A stretch of DNA of 64,000 bases from TMP-7 sp038212445 (GCA_038212445.1 JBBQUM010000016.1:62001-126000); one strand, 5' to 3'; shown: positions 1 through 9,424, counted from the first letter of the stretch. A program made the numbers and translations. The notes: a model not told the origin generated them from the sequence alone.

Positions 1-964
1 ATCTGCCGGATCAGCAGTCCGCGTCCAGCGCCGATCGCGGCTCGTATCGCGAGCTCCCGTCGACGTCCGGTGGCCCGCACCAGCAGCAGATTCGCGACAT
101 TCGCACAGGCGATGAGAAGCACCAGGCTCACCGCACTCAGCAGCACCAGCAAGAGAGAACGGACGTCGCCCACTTTGGAATCGCGGAAGGTCAGCAGCGT
201 AAAGCCATCATTTGGACCCAATGCGTCGGGGAATCGACGGCGGTATTCAGCAGCCGACGCCTGTACCCGCGCCCTTGCCTGTCCCACTGTGACACCGGTT
301 TTCAGTCGTGCCACCACCTCGAGGTAGTCGCCTTGGTCGGCGGTTAGCGGATCGAGTTCAAGGGGAATGAAGACCTCGGTGCGAGAGTTTAGCTCGGCAT
401 TACTCTCCACTACGCCGACTACGACAAACGGGTGGCCGTTCAACGAAATTTTCTACCGAGGACGCTGGGATCCCCAGCAAAGCGTCGAGTCCACGAATCG
501 CGACTCAGGACCGCCACGCGCGCTCCGTTCGGAAGATTCTCCGCCGGCGTGAAGACTCGACCTAGCACTACCCGTAGTCTCCAACTTTCAAAGAAGTCAG
601 ACGAAGCGTGGATCGACGGAAGCTGGCCGCCCGTGTTGTCCCTTGTGAGATTCACTATGCCCATCCGGAAGGCCGACACATCTTGAAGAACTTCTGTCAG
701 TGAACGCCAATGCTGAAATTTCGCCGGTGATGCGGACGTGCTCGTGTTGGCAATGCCCGATTCTCCAACGCCGGTGGTACCGAGGACGACAAAACGGTCG
801 GGCTGGTAGACCTGCAGCGGCTTTAGCAATACGGTGTTGACGATTGAGAAGACAGCGGTCGTCGCGCCGATGCCGAGCGTCAGTGCAGCCACCGCGGTGG
901 CCGTGAAACCAGGATTCCTCGCGAATGCGCGAATCGAAAATTTGACGTCCTGAATGGCGCCCAT
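1..964 (-). pseudogene. ADOP-type FtsX/MacB-like permease, frameshifted, 3' end outside window
   Basis: N-terminal part of an acidobacterial MacB/FtsX-like permease. It opens directly with the short basic helix and first membrane segment typical of the family (ALTLGIGATTAVFSIVNTVL, residues 28-47), followed by the periplasmic MacB core. The frame stops at 440, but the next frame continues the protein without a break (NGHPFVVVGVV) through the core and into a second membrane segment with the family motif LIACANVANLLLV and RRRELAIRAAIGAGRG, running off the window edge. The shift sits in the run AAATTTT at 446-452, where one extra T restores the frame. No N-terminal PadR-linked extension is seen, unlike the second ADOP gene at 43.5 kb. 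A real mutation or a sequencing error are both possible; other frameshifts follow within 7 kb. Confidence 0.85.
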
Positions 965-985
965 GTGGTGATTCGGCCTATTGGG

Positions 986-3121
986 TCAGTGGCCGGCCGT
1001 CACTTTGAGGTTCTCACCGGGATGGTAGGTGCGTTCGGTGTGTCCTTCCAATTGCGCCGGGTAGAAATAGACGTCGCGCAATTGGCCGGTGGAGTATCGC
1101 TTCGCCTGATCGTTGAAGTGCGCGTTGCCGGGATGGCCGCTCTCGCCACCCGCCGTGACTGCTTTTGCCCGAACCTTGTCACCGAACTCCACCACCGCTA
1201 CAAAGCTGTTGCCGCTGGTTCCGTACCACTTCTTCGTGCCTGGATAGGGCCGGGCTCCGAAGGACGCGAGCGATCCCCATATCGCGGACGTAAAGCCGAC
1301 CGGGATGCTCGGTCCAGCATCGTTAAACGGATGGACGATGTCGCCGGTGAGACGTTGGAAGCGGTTGATATCGCCCCACGGCGTCCTCCACTTTCCGAAG
1401 TCGGCGGTGAGCCGGTCCGTCGCCCTGGCAAGTGCCTCCAGTTGGTAACCGGGCGTCGATCGCCCGCTCAAGGGGCGGAGCATTTCCTGTCCCCAGTAAA
1501 CGGCGAGTGATGTCGGCACGGAGTCCACTGCCCAGCGCAAATCCCACTTCTTCAGCATCGCGACCTGGTCGGCGACTTTGGCTTTCAGCGGATTGCCCGC
1601 AGGCGTATCCTCCCACACACGGACCAACTCGGGGATCGGCTTCTCGAACCACGGGAGATAGCTGTCGTAGGCCGCAGCCATCAGCGAGTCGAGCGTGAAA
1701 TTGCGCGTGTTCTCGAGAACGCGGATAGCGTGCAGTCCACGCGGCGATTCTCCGCCGGTTTCGACGTACACCGGAAAGTCCGCTTTCTTTGGACTGCTCG
1801 ACCCGGCCGCCGACCACGGCCAGTTGTTCGCGTTGTATAGCCAGCCGCTCGCCGGATTGAGCAACTGCGGAATTTCGGTGACGGCGTGAAGGCCCTTCCA
1901 CTCAGTGGCGGGATTGCTGCCGTCCACTGGCTTGGTCCAGTCAAAGCTCGTATCGCGTTTGGGAATGAAGTTGCCATGGAAATAGGCGACATCACCGTCA
2001 GCGTCGGCAAAGATTGTGTTGTTCGACGAATTCGCTTTTAGCTCCATGGTCTGCCGGAATGACTTGTAGTCCTTCGTCTTCGTCCGTCCATAGGACTGCA
2101 TCAGGGCCTTCATTGGCTCCTGCATGAGGTGAATGCTCACCCATTTACCATTCGACTCCCGAATAACTGGCCCGTGCTGGGTGCGGTAGACAGTGAACTT
2201 CTTCGTCTCTATTCCAGACGCCGACTTGTACGGAACTGTGATCTCGGTAGCCGTGACGGGACGTTGCTCGCTCCCATACTTGTAGAAATAGCGACCGTCC
2301 TTCCTGGTCACTGTCTCGAGATATTCGTCCACGGCGTCCACACCACTCGAAGTGTGCATCCAACCGGTGCGCTCATTGAAACCTTGATAGATGAAGAACT
2401 GACCCCAGGTGACGGCGCCGTACGCATTGAGGCCCTCGTCGCTCACCATCTGCAATTCCGACCGGAAGAAGAACGACGTATGCGGATTGATGAGTAGCAG
2501 CGCATGACGGCCGGTGGTGTTTGAGGGCGCGATCGCGATGCCATTTGAGCCGGAGGGTTCTTTGGTGGCCGAGTCCTCCAGTGGTGCTGTCTGAGCCACC
2601 GGCGTCTTGCCGTAGAACGACTGCAGTTGATCAAGACGGATCCGCTCGATGTCGCCGCCTATACTGCCCTCGGTAAAGCTCAGAGCCATCCACGGCTCGA
2701 ATTTCTGGATCACCCGCGGCTTTACATCGGGGTGGGTGGAGAGGTAGAAATTCAGGCCGTCGGCCCAGGCATTCATGAGGGACTTCAGCCATTGCGGACT
2801 GCCTGCATACTGCTTTTTCAAGTCGGCTGGATCGATGAAAAGCTTCATGCGCAGGTCCTGCCAGATCTTCGACTCGCCCTCAGCCTCCGCCAGCCGTCCC
2901 ATCGAATTCAGGTAGTTGGTCTCGACGCGGTTGAAATCATCCTCGGCTTGCGCGTAGATCATCCCGAACACGGCGTCAGCGTCAGTCTTACCGTAAACGT
3001 GGGCAATCCCCCAGTCGTCGCGGACGATCTTCACGCGCTGCGGCGTCTTGGCGGCCTGGAAAGCAGACATGCTCCCGGCGGCCCAGAGAAGGAGTACCAG
3101 GAGACTTGGTTTGTTCTTCAT
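986..3121 (-). CDS. Secreted penicillin-acylase-family N-terminal nucleophile hydrolase
   Basis: Ntn-hydrolase of the penicillin amidase/acyl-homoserine-lactone acylase family (711 aa), expected to mature in the periplasm into two chains. The start is set at 3121 because it gives a clean signal peptide (MKNKPSLLVLLLWAAGSMSA); an open frame continues 64 codons upstream but lacks a sensible N-terminus. The family alpha-chain motif RDDWGIAHVYGKTDADAVFG follows at about 34-53. The predicted autocatalytic site is Gly191-Ser192 in PSGSNGIAIAPS, Ser192 being the nucleophile, and the beta chain has the usual NTTGRHALLLINPH and a late HPGNAHFNDQ segment. Substrate (beta-lactam, acyl-homoserine lactone or another amide) cannot be told from sequence. 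It ends 21 bases from the broken permease. Confidence 0.88.
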   Translation of the reverse strand: MKNKPSLLVLLLWAAGSMSAFQAAKTPQRVKIVRDDWGIAHVYGKTDADAVFGMIYAQAEDDFNRVETNYLNSMGRLAEAEGESKIWQDLRMKLFIDPADLKKQYAGSPQWLKSLMNAWADGLNFYLSTHPDVKPRVIQKFEPWMALSFTEGSIGGDIERIRLDQLQSFYGKTPVAQTAPLEDSATKEPSGSNGIAIAPSNTTGRHALLLINPHTSFFFRSELQMVSDEGLNAYGAVTWGQFFIYQGFNERTGWMHTSSGVDAVDEYLETVTRKDGRYFYKYGSEQRPVTATEITVPYKSASGIETKKFTVYRTQHGPVIRESNGKWVSIHLMQEPMKALMQSYGRTKTKDYKSFRQTMELKANSSNNTIFADADGDVAYFHGNFIPKRDTSFDWTKPVDGSNPATEWKGLHAVTEIPQLLNPASGWLYNANNWPWSAAGSSSPKKADFPVYVETGGESPRGLHAIRVLENTRNFTLDSLMAAAYDSYLPWFEKPIPELVRVWEDTPAGNPLKAKVADQVAMLKKWDLRWAVDSVPTSLAVYWGQEMLRPLSGRSTPGYQLEALARATDRLTADFGKWRTPWGDINRFQRLTGDIVHPFNDAGPSIPVGFTSAIWGSLASFGARPYPGTKKWYGTSGNSFVAVVEFGDKVRAKAVTAGGESGHPGNAHFNDQAKRYSTGQLRDVYFYPAQLEGHTERTYHPGENLKVTAGH

Positions 3122-3226
3122 GAGAGAGCTTTGTCCAACTAGTTTACGCTGGTGTGTCTCGAAATAATCTCTGGCAGGATGTCGATTCCGCATACTTGAG
3201 ACGTCGGTACGGGTAAGGAGAATCAC

Positions 3227-3568
3227 GTGAAGTACATCTTGTTGATCTACGGCGCCGAGCAGGTCTGGGGGTCCATGAGCAAGGAAGAAATGGAGAAGAT
3301 CTATACTGCGCATCGTGCCTTTCGAGACGACATGGACGCAGCTGGCGTTTATCGTAGCGGCTCCGAACTCAGTCCGGTATCCGAGGCGAAGAGCGTCCGG
3401 TTTACGAGTGGGAAACCGCAGATTGCCGACGGTCCTTTTGCGGAGACGAAGGAGCAGTTGGCGGGATACTACGTGATTGAGGTCGGCAAACCTGAACAGG
3501 CCAGTTACTGGGCGTCCAGGATGCCGGGTATGAGCACCGGGACAGTGGAAATCCGTCCGCTACGCTAG
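3227..3568 (+). CDS. YCII/DGPF-domain protein
   Basis: 113-residue YCII-related protein with the diagnostic DGPFAETKEQLAGYYVIEV segment at about 69-87 and an MKYILLIY N-terminus. Proteins of this type often lie near ECF sigma factors, but none is present here and the biochemical role is unknown. The GTG start at 3227 is supported by AAGGAG six bases upstream. It is divergent from the acylase and overlaps the convergent methyltransferase by four bases at its stop codon. Confidence 0.85.
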   Translation: MKYILLIYGAEQVWGSMSKEEMEKIYTAHRAFRDDMDAAGVYRSGSELSPVSEAKSVRFTSGKPQIADGPFAETKEQLAGYYVIEVGKPEQASYWASRMPGMSTGTVEIRPLR

Positions 3569-4131
3569 GTGGCACGCTTGGCTCGGAATCGAAATGCGCG
3601 GTCGGCCAAGTCGATCTTCGCGTCGCAGAAGCCCGCTTTCTCGAGCCGTGCCGGGAACGTCTTTGGATCGACGACCACCATGGTGTCGAACACGTGCAGC
3701 ATTCGGAAGTAGAGGCTCAACCGGCTGTCGATGCCGGCGAAAACTGCGCCTGGCTTGAGAACCCGGGCGACTTCTTTCAGCAGCTTGTCCTGTAACTCAA
3801 CGGATAGGACGTGGTGCAGCATCGTGAAGCAGACCGCGCTGTCGAAGCAGCGGTCCGGCAGCGGCATGGCGGTAGCGTCTTCATGGAGCACGGTAACGTT
3901 GGTGCCAGCCAGGCGTTTTGCCAGCGCATCAGCAAGCCGGCCATCCACCTCCACGCACGTGAGACGGTCTACGCGTTTGTGCAGGGCGTCGGTGGTGAGG
4001 CCAGGCCCGGGACCAACCTCGAGAACGTCGGACCCAAGCTCGACTCCCTTCAGCACCCACGGCAGGATCTCAGCCTCAACACGCTCGCGCCATCCGGCGG
4101 ACGCGCAGATCCGGCGATGTACCCAATTCAT
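3565..4131 (-). CDS. Class I SAM-dependent methyltransferase
   Basis: 188-residue methyltransferase of the Methyltransf_11 type. SAM-binding motif I is DVLEVGPGPG (about 35-44), the acidic loop after beta-2 is CVEVDGR, motif II is DATAMPLPDRCFDSAVCFTMLHHV, and a final strand LKPGAVFAGIDSR follows. The substrate cannot be predicted. It is convergent with the YCII gene and is followed on the same strand by the hydrolase fragment about 80 bases upstream. Confidence 0.8.
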   Translation of the reverse strand: MNWVHRRICASAGWRERVEAEILPWVLKGVELGSDVLEVGPGPGLTTDALHKRVDRLTCVEVDGRLADALAKRLAGTNVTVLHEDATAMPLPDRCFDSAVCFTMLHHVLSVELQDKLLKEVARVLKPGAVFAGIDSRLSLYFRMLHVFDTMVVVDPKTFPARLEKAGFCDAKIDLADRAFRFRAKRAT

Positions 4132-4209
4132 GCAGCTAGTTTGCGTGGACGGGCGATTTCGGGCAAGTGGGCAGCGCCGACAGATCGTACGCTCCAGCCG
4201 ACAACTGCG

Positions 4210-4917
4210 TTACCGGCCTACTAATTCGTGGACCGCGTCCACTACCGCGAAGGGCGCCTCCACGGGAACAGCGTGCCCGCTGTTGCCGACGATGATCTGC
4301 CGGCCGCGCGTCGAGAGCCGGGCCATCGGCGCCTGGTATTCCTGAATCCATGCCTGTTGAAAAGCCACATACCGGCTGCGCATTATCGAACCCTCCCGGG
4401 TGTTCGGTTCCCGTCCGGCGGTGAGAACGATCATCGGAATGTGGCCCAAACTGTGAATGGCACGGACCTCCGAGAGGGTTTCGGCCCGGACGCGGCCTTC
4501 CTGAATCGTGGCGGCGATGAATGTCGGCTCCATGCGGAGAGCACGCAGGCGATTCGCCTGCTCAACCGTCATTTGGCCCTCGGGACGGGCCGGTCCGGCA
4601 TCATCGAAGGCTCGCATCAGTCCGAGATATCCGCACAGAACATAGGCGCGCGCGGCCAGATCGATCAGCGGACCGGGAAGCAGGCGCTTCACGGGTGCGC
4701 GTAGCTCCACCGGCATCTCGATCGAGTCTTCGCGTTCATAGGCGGAATCCACGAGCGCCAGGCCGGCGACCTCCTTCGGATAGTTCGCCGCAAAGAGCCT
4801 CACATTGAAGCCGCCGAACGAATGACCTACGAGCACGTAAGGCGGCGCAATACCGGCAGCATGCAGCAGGGCGTGCATGTCGCCGGCGATGGCGCTGCTA
4901 GTGCGAGGTGAGGGACC
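4210..4917 (-). CDS. Alpha/beta hydrolase, C-terminal part (continuation of the permease-hydrolase gene after a frameshift)
   Basis: This is the catalytic part of an alpha/beta hydrolase whose N-terminal part is encoded in another frame at the end of the preceding ABC permease. The in-frame sequence starts with GPSPRTSSAIAGDMHALL and contains the nucleophile elbow GHSFGG, the LVDSAYE strand and the catalytic His in NSGHAVPVEAP. Removing one base from the CCCC run at 4916-4919 joins the two parts into the expected YDRAGYGWSDPGPSPRT transition. Substrate unknown; the family is often annotated as proline-iminopeptidase-like or an esterase. The 3' end is intact. Confidence 0.8.
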   Translation of the reverse strand, partial: GPSPRTSSAIAGDMHALLHAAGIAPPYVLVGHSFGGFNVRLFAANYPKEVAGLALVDSAYEREDSIEMPVELRAPVKRLLPGPLIDLAARAYVLCGYLGLMRAFDDAGPARPEGQMTVEQANRLRALRMEPTFIAATIQEGRVRAETLSEVRAIHSLGHIPMIVLTAGREPNTREGSIMRSRYVAFQQAWIQEYQAPMARLSTRGRQIIVGNSGHAVPVEAPFAVVDAVHELVGR

Positions 4918-6889
4918 CCGGATCGCTCCAGCCGTAGCCCGCACGGTCGTACCAGCAGGCGCGCGTGAACTTCGCGATCTCGGGCTGCACCAGCACCCAG
5001 CCGTAGCCAGGCGTATTCCCCCCCGCCTCAAGCAGCACTGCCGGCCCACCTTGGCCGGTGCAATAAAGGTTCAGCTTGCGGCCGCCAATGTCCACACGCT
5101 GGCCGATCTGGGGATACTCGCGCCGGTAGAACCAGCCCGACACCTGCTCATAAAGGAACACCACTACGGCGATTCCGACGGTTATGAGACTCACCATCCG
5201 CAAGAGAGACCCTCGCGAGCGCGCAGGCTCTAAATGCGTATCGGCACGGTATCTGCCCTGATCGCTACGCAGGTCGAGCGGGGACGCTTCCGCCCCAGCT
5301 TGCTCCTCGAATTGGAGGCGGTTGTCCGGCGGCATGATCGCGCGCCTCGCCCGTACCGCTGACCATCGGAGTCCAGCGGCGAGGAGTGCCGCAAGAATCA
5401 AGATTCGTCCGAGGCTACCGAGCGAAACCAGCTCGACGCGAACTCCGAAATCGGCGATGGACAAGATCAGGATTGCATAGGCGCCCAGCGTGACCTTGAG
5501 GTTGGCTTTCCCGGGTAGATAGGTGCAAGTGAACGGGATCTTCCTGAACTTGCCGAGAGCAACACTAACAACCAGGAGTGAGAACAAAAGCTGTATCAGC
5601 AGGTAACCAGCGGCTGGCTTCCAGGGCCAAAGAGTGAAGAGCAGGATTGCTGTCGCGAACCAGAACGGCCCCGGCGCCAGCATAAGCAAGGTTTGGCGGA
5701 CCACTTTGGCATAAACACGTATGTCCTGCATCTCCGTGAGCCGGAAGATCCAGTTCGCGCGCGGCTCCACGGGCAGCGCGAAACAGGTGCGCAGTCCCGT
5801 CACGATGAAGAACAGCAGCACAGTTATGGCGGCGAGCAGCGGGACATCCGGCGCCTTCCAACCGTGCGCGTCCTGCCGGTAAATCAGCTCCCGAAGATAC
5901 AGCAGGGCGACAGAGAGTCCAATGCCGCCGTAGATCGCCATCAACATCCGGTGCTGGCGGCTACGGGCGAGGGTCCTCGCGGTAAAGAGGAAGATCGCGC
6001 GGCTGAGCGGCTGGGGGAAACAGTTGCGGGCCAACGCCCGGAGAACGCCGTTGGCCGCGACATTCCGGTCGGACGGAACCACCCCAGATTGTTCGACAAT
6101 TCGCCGGACATAGCCGCCGTAAGCCAGTACGTAAGCGGTGATCGCGACGCCGCTGACAATCAGCAGACCCCAACCCGCCCGCTGCGCGAGCCAGGCGAAT
6201 TCGGGCCGCGCGGTGCCGTTCAACTCTTGAAACAGTCCAAGAAACCAGAAAGACGGGATGATCTTGAGTTGAAGTTGGCTGCCCGGGTCGATCAGGCTGC
6301 GCGGATTGGCGAGCGAGGGCATAAGGAAGAAGCTGCTCACCACGACGAAGAAAGCAGTCAGTTGCAGGTAGCCGGACACACGAAGGAACAAGCAGTGCGG
6401 CAGCAGGTGCAGCGCTACCCCTTGCATCGCGAGAAGCATGAAAAACGTAAATAAGGAGGCGGCTGCCATCGTACCCCAGTAGGCGGCAAAGGATCGGACG
6501 AACCCGAAAGCGCCTGCGTGCTCGGGAATTACCAGGAATGGATAGACGAGTCCTGTGAAGGCATTAACGGCGAGTACGGTGAGCCCGAGAGCGGCGGCGA
6601 TTGCCGTAACCTTGGCGCGGAAGATGGTCCGCATTCGAACCGGCAGCGAACCCAGAATCAGACCGTCGCGACGGTCGGGGAACAGTGTGTCCCACATCAG
6701 GATCGTGAAGATCCCAACTACTGCCATGGCGAGGGAGATCAGGAATTCCTGATCACTCCAGGCCAATTCGCTGATCCTCGTCGCGGAAATACGATCCGAT
6801 GCGAAGGCGTATTTACGGACGTCCCCTAGCATCAGGACGAAGCTGAGGGCTGCCAGTACCGCCGCCAGTTGGCTGAGCAGGTTGTGCAT
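4898..6889 (-). CDS. ABC-2-type exporter permease fused to the N-terminus of an alpha/beta hydrolase
   Basis: 663 residues. About residues 1-520 are a polytopic membrane protein with some ten to twelve hydrophobic segments, arranged like the acidobacterial ABC-2 permeases that follow a stand-alone ATPase. A hydrophilic linker (about 525-564) leads to one extra membrane segment (MVSLITVGIAVVVFLYEQ, 565-582) and the hydrolase entry motif RVDIGGRKLNLYCTG...YDRAGYGWSDPG. The frame then ends because of a one-base slip and resumes in the entry at 4210-4917. The true start is probably ATG 6979, one base after the ATPase stop: the frame upstream of 6889 encodes the family N-terminus (ILYKRFLLRFLDLEILAAQGE) and needs one A removed from the A5 run at 6952-6956 (minus strand). 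Repaired, the protein would be about 920 aa. Confidence 0.75.
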   Translation of the reverse strand: MHNLLSQLAAVLAALSFVLMLGDVRKYAFASDRISATRISELAWSDQEFLISLAMAVVGIFTILMWDTLFPDRRDGLILGSLPVRMRTIFRAKVTAIAAALGLTVLAVNAFTGLVYPFLVIPEHAGAFGFVRSFAAYWGTMAAASLFTFFMLLAMQGVALHLLPHCLFLRVSGYLQLTAFFVVVSSFFLMPSLANPRSLIDPGSQLQLKIIPSFWFLGLFQELNGTARPEFAWLAQRAGWGLLIVSGVAITAYVLAYGGYVRRIVEQSGVVPSDRNVAANGVLRALARNCFPQPLSRAIFLFTARTLARSRQHRMLMAIYGGIGLSVALLYLRELIYRQDAHGWKAPDVPLLAAITVLLFFIVTGLRTCFALPVEPRANWIFRLTEMQDIRVYAKVVRQTLLMLAPGPFWFATAILLFTLWPWKPAAGYLLIQLLFSLLVVSVALGKFRKIPFTCTYLPGKANLKVTLGAYAILILSIADFGVRVELVSLGSLGRILILAALLAAGLRWSAVRARRAIMPPDNRLQFEEQAGAEASPLDLRSDQGRYRADTHLEPARSRGSLLRMVSLITVGIAVVVFLYEQVSGWFYRREYPQIGQRVDIGGRKLNLYCTGQGGPAVLLEAGGNTPGYGWVLVQPEIAKFTRACWYDRAGYGWSDPGSLTSH

Positions 6890-6981
6890 TTCGCCCTGCG
6901 CGGCGAGAATCTCGAGGTCGAGAAAGCGCAGCAGGAATCGCTTGTAGAGGATTTTTGAATTGGCGCCGGTCGTCAGACATG

Positions 6982-7747
6982 CTAGAGCTCGATGAGTTGG
7001 AGCATCTCGCGGGTGATCGCCCCTGTGTCCTGCTCGATGGCCAGTTGCTCGAATATGTCTTCGAGGGTCGGTAGTGACATCAATTCCCGCAGCCGTCCGA
7101 TGGAGTCGTTGGCGGCAACGCGCCCCTTGTGAAGAATGACGACGCGTGTACAGACGCGCTCCACGATGTCGAGTTCGTGTGAGCTGAAAAGTACCACCTT
7201 CCCCCGTGCCGCTAGCGCCTGAATGAGACTGCGCAAAACCATCGCTGAATTTACGTCAAGTCCTGAGAACGGCTCGTCGAGGATCATCAGTTCGGGATTG
7301 TGCAGCAGAGCGGCGGAAATGAGCACCTTCTGGCGCATTCCCTTGGAGTAAGCGGAGATGGGCACATAGCGATCGTCGTAGAGCGCGAAGAGCCGCAGCA
7401 TTCCGGCGATCTTTTCTTCGAGAGCACTTTCCGGTATCCCAACGCAGTTGTCCCACCATCTCCAGATACTCGGCGCCGGTGAGATGCGAGTAGCGATAGG
7501 GCTCCTCGAGGACATAACCAAGCCGGCGCTTGTGGGCGATGGGGTCGTTTTGAACGGGGATTCCGCCAAAAAGGATTTCGCCCCCACTCGGCTCCGCCAA
7601 GCCAGTGATCATTTTCACTGTGGTGGATTTTCCACTGCCATTCGGCCCAAGATATCCGGTCACTTCGCCGGCCGGCGCCTCAAAGCTTACGTCGTTTACT
7701 ACCGGTATGCCCGAATAAAACTTCTTGAGCGAACGGACTTCGAGCAT
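6982..7747 (-). CDS. ABC transporter ATP-binding protein (exporter type), one-base frameshift
   Basis: ATPase partner of the downstream permease. The 5' frame (from ATG 7747) carries Walker A GPNGSGKST (34-42) and the Q-loop region (GYVLEEPYRYSHLTG). The 3' frame carries the signature SAYSKGMRQK, Walker B LMILDEPFSGLD and the H-loop FSSHELD. The frames join at 7438-7442 if one base is removed (QLR-GIPESALEEK), giving a normal 254-residue ATPase. The stop codon is one base from the ATG proposed for the permease, so the pair is an operon. As read, the gene would give two useless halves; a sequencing error is as likely as real decay. Confidence 0.82.
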
Positions 7748-7809
7748 GCGCGATTAGACACCGCGGACCGTTTGAAGTTCCCGGGGCGACCGCCCCATCT
7801 GGCGCCCAT

Positions 7810-8235
7810 TCAGGTAGTAAACCGCTGCACAGGCGTAGAAACAATCACCCTGCAATCGGCCGTTCCGTGCTGTGCGAACTCGAAAACCAGACTCTCCAGG
7901 TGCGCCTCATCGCGTGCAATCACGCGCAGGATAAATGCGTCAGGACCAGCGGCATGATGCAGTTCCTTAATCTCAGGCAGCGAGCGGGCGAGGGCAATGA
8001 TCGCGGTGTATTGATCGCGCTCCGCTTTTAGAGTCACAAATGCCCGAATGGGAAATCCCGCCTTGGCAGGGTTCACGGCAACGTGATAGCCCTCTATCAC
8101 TCCCTCTACCTCAAGGCGGCGCACTCGCTCAGCCACTGTCCGCGGCATTAAGCGAAATTTGCGCGCAAGTTCAGCCAGTGTAATGCGGGCGTTCTCCTCG
8201 AGCGCGGCAACTAAGTTACGATCGATTTCGTCCAT
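7810..8235 (-). CDS. Lrp/AsnC-family transcriptional regulator
   Basis: 141 residues. The N-terminal helix-turn-helix (LAELARKFRLMPRTVAERVRRL, about 20-41) is followed by the linker strand GVIEGYHVAVNPAKAGFPI and a C-terminal RAM ligand-binding/oligomerisation domain (about 65-141). The family senses amino acids or related metabolites. Its start overlaps the rlmB stop by 20 bases, so it is co-transcribed behind rlmB; targets are unknown. Confidence 0.88.
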   Translation of the reverse strand: MDEIDRNLVAALEENARITLAELARKFRLMPRTVAERVRRLEVEGVIEGYHVAVNPAKAGFPIRAFVTLKAERDQYTAIIALARSLPEIKELHHAAGPDAFILRVIARDEAHLESLVFEFAQHGTADCRVIVSTPVQRFTT

Positions 8236-8953
8236 CTAATTCCTGTAGTGCCTGACGGCGTCGCCACTCAAACATCACGACTCCCGCGGCCACTGATACG
8301 TTGAGGGATGCAATCTGTCCGGCCATGGGGATACGCAGAAGGATATCGCAATGTTCCCTGACGTGCTCGTGCAGCCCCTTGCCTTCGCCACCCAGGACGA
8401 TAACCGATCGCTCGGCGTAATTCAAGCCGTCGTAGCTTTCCTTCCCGCGTTCGTCAATTCCATAGATCCAGAATCCGGCCTTTTTGAGCTTGCCGATTGC
8501 CTGGCTAACGTTTCCCAATTTGACTACTGGGACGTACTCGATAGCGCCGGCCGAGGCCTTGGCCACCACGTCGGTGAGGCCCACCGCGCGGCGGTCGGGG
8601 ATCAGGACGCCGCCAGCGCCGGCGGCGTTCACGCTGCGAATAATCGCGCCAAGGTTGTGCGGATCCTCCACGCCATCCAGCAACACGAGCAGGCGCGCGT
8701 GCATCACCGACTCGAGATCCGCGAGACTGCGAGCCGCGCCAAAGGCGACGATGCCCTGATGAGCAGAGGTGGAACTGGCACGGTCCAACGCTTCACGGGC
8801 TTCAAATCTCACCGGAACGTGCTGAATCCGGCAGAGGTCGATGATCTCCTGCAAACGGGGTCCGCCGGCGCCTTTGGCGATCAGAACGCGGTCGAGAGGG
8901 CGCTTGGCCTTGAGCGCTTCGTGAATAGGATGGATTCCCGCGAGAATAGACAC
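8216..8953 (-). CDS. rlmB: 23S rRNA 2'-O-ribose methyltransferase RlmB (TrmH/SpoU family)
   Basis: 245 residues with an N-terminal substrate-binding domain (ILAGIHPIHEALKAKRPLDRV) and a C-terminal SPOUT knot. SpoU motif 1 is LLDGVEDPHNLGAIIRSVNAAG (about 91-112), motif 2 is VIVLGGEGKGL, motif 3 is IPMAGQIASLNVSVAAGVVMFE, all intact. RlmB methylates the 2'-OH of G2251 in the 23S peptidyl-transferase loop; other TrmH paralogues modify different positions, so the exact site is inferred. Divergent from the MerR gene, coupled to the Lrp gene downstream. Confidence 0.88.
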   Translation of the reverse strand: MSILAGIHPIHEALKAKRPLDRVLIAKGAGGPRLQEIIDLCRIQHVPVRFEAREALDRASSTSAHQGIVAFGAARSLADLESVMHARLLVLLDGVEDPHNLGAIIRSVNAAGAGGVLIPDRRAVGLTDVVAKASAGAIEYVPVVKLGNVSQAIGKLKKAGFWIYGIDERGKESYDGLNYAERSVIVLGGEGKGLHEHVREHCDILLRIPMAGQIASLNVSVAAGVVMFEWRRRQALQELDGRNRS

Positions 8954-9001
8954 TAGAATAATGTTAACGTTCCGGGGTCAGAGGACACCGGGAGATTGAA
9001 T

Positions 9002-9424
9002 ATGGCCGAAACGGCATCGCTCGAGCCAATACCGCAGGAGATACCGGACAAGCTTTACTTCCGCATCGGCGAGGTAAGCCGTTTGACGGGCGTGAAGCAG
9101 TACGTCTTGCGGTTTTGGGAAAGCGAGTTTTCGGGACTGGGTCCGAAGAAATCCGGGACCGGTCATAGGCTCTATCGCCGCAAGGACGTAGAGATGGTGC
9201 TTGAGATAAAGCACCTGCTGTACGAGAAGCGTTACACCATCGAGGGCGCCCGCAAGTGGCTTGAGACTCGTGAACGGCCTACCGGCGCGGCGAAGGCCAA
9301 GGCCGCCAAAGTGGCGAAGGCGGCGCAGCCGGCTGAGCAAGCGTCCCTGTTCCCTTCCGCAACGCCCGGCCTTCTGGAGGCGATTCGCAAGGAACTCGAA
9401 TCGCTCGTTAAGATCCTCAAATGA
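9002..9424 (+). CDS. MerR-family transcriptional regulator
   Basis: 140 residues. The winged helix-turn-helix is the divergent HspR/PheT-linked type (YFRIGEVSRLTGVKQYVLRFWESEF, then HRLYRRKDVEMVLEIKHLL). A low-complexity Ala/Lys stretch (about 97-112) links to a short C-terminal helix in place of a ligand domain; no metal-binding cysteines are seen. The ATG at 9002 is chosen over a TTG two codons upstream because GGAG at 8991-8994 has normal spacing to it. The stop overlaps the next start as ATGA. Confidence 0.85.
   Translation: MAETASLEPIPQEIPDKLYFRIGEVSRLTGVKQYVLRFWESEFSGLGPKKSGTGHRLYRRKDVEMVLEIKHLLYEKRYTIEGARKWLETRERPTGAAKAKAAKVAKAAQPAEQASLFPSATPGLLEAIRKELESLVKILK

Noticed and set aside
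965..1510. Open frame antisense to the penicillin-acylase gene
   Set aside because: Low-complexity translation with no domain, lying fully inside a well-supported gene on the other strand; typical of high GC third positions.
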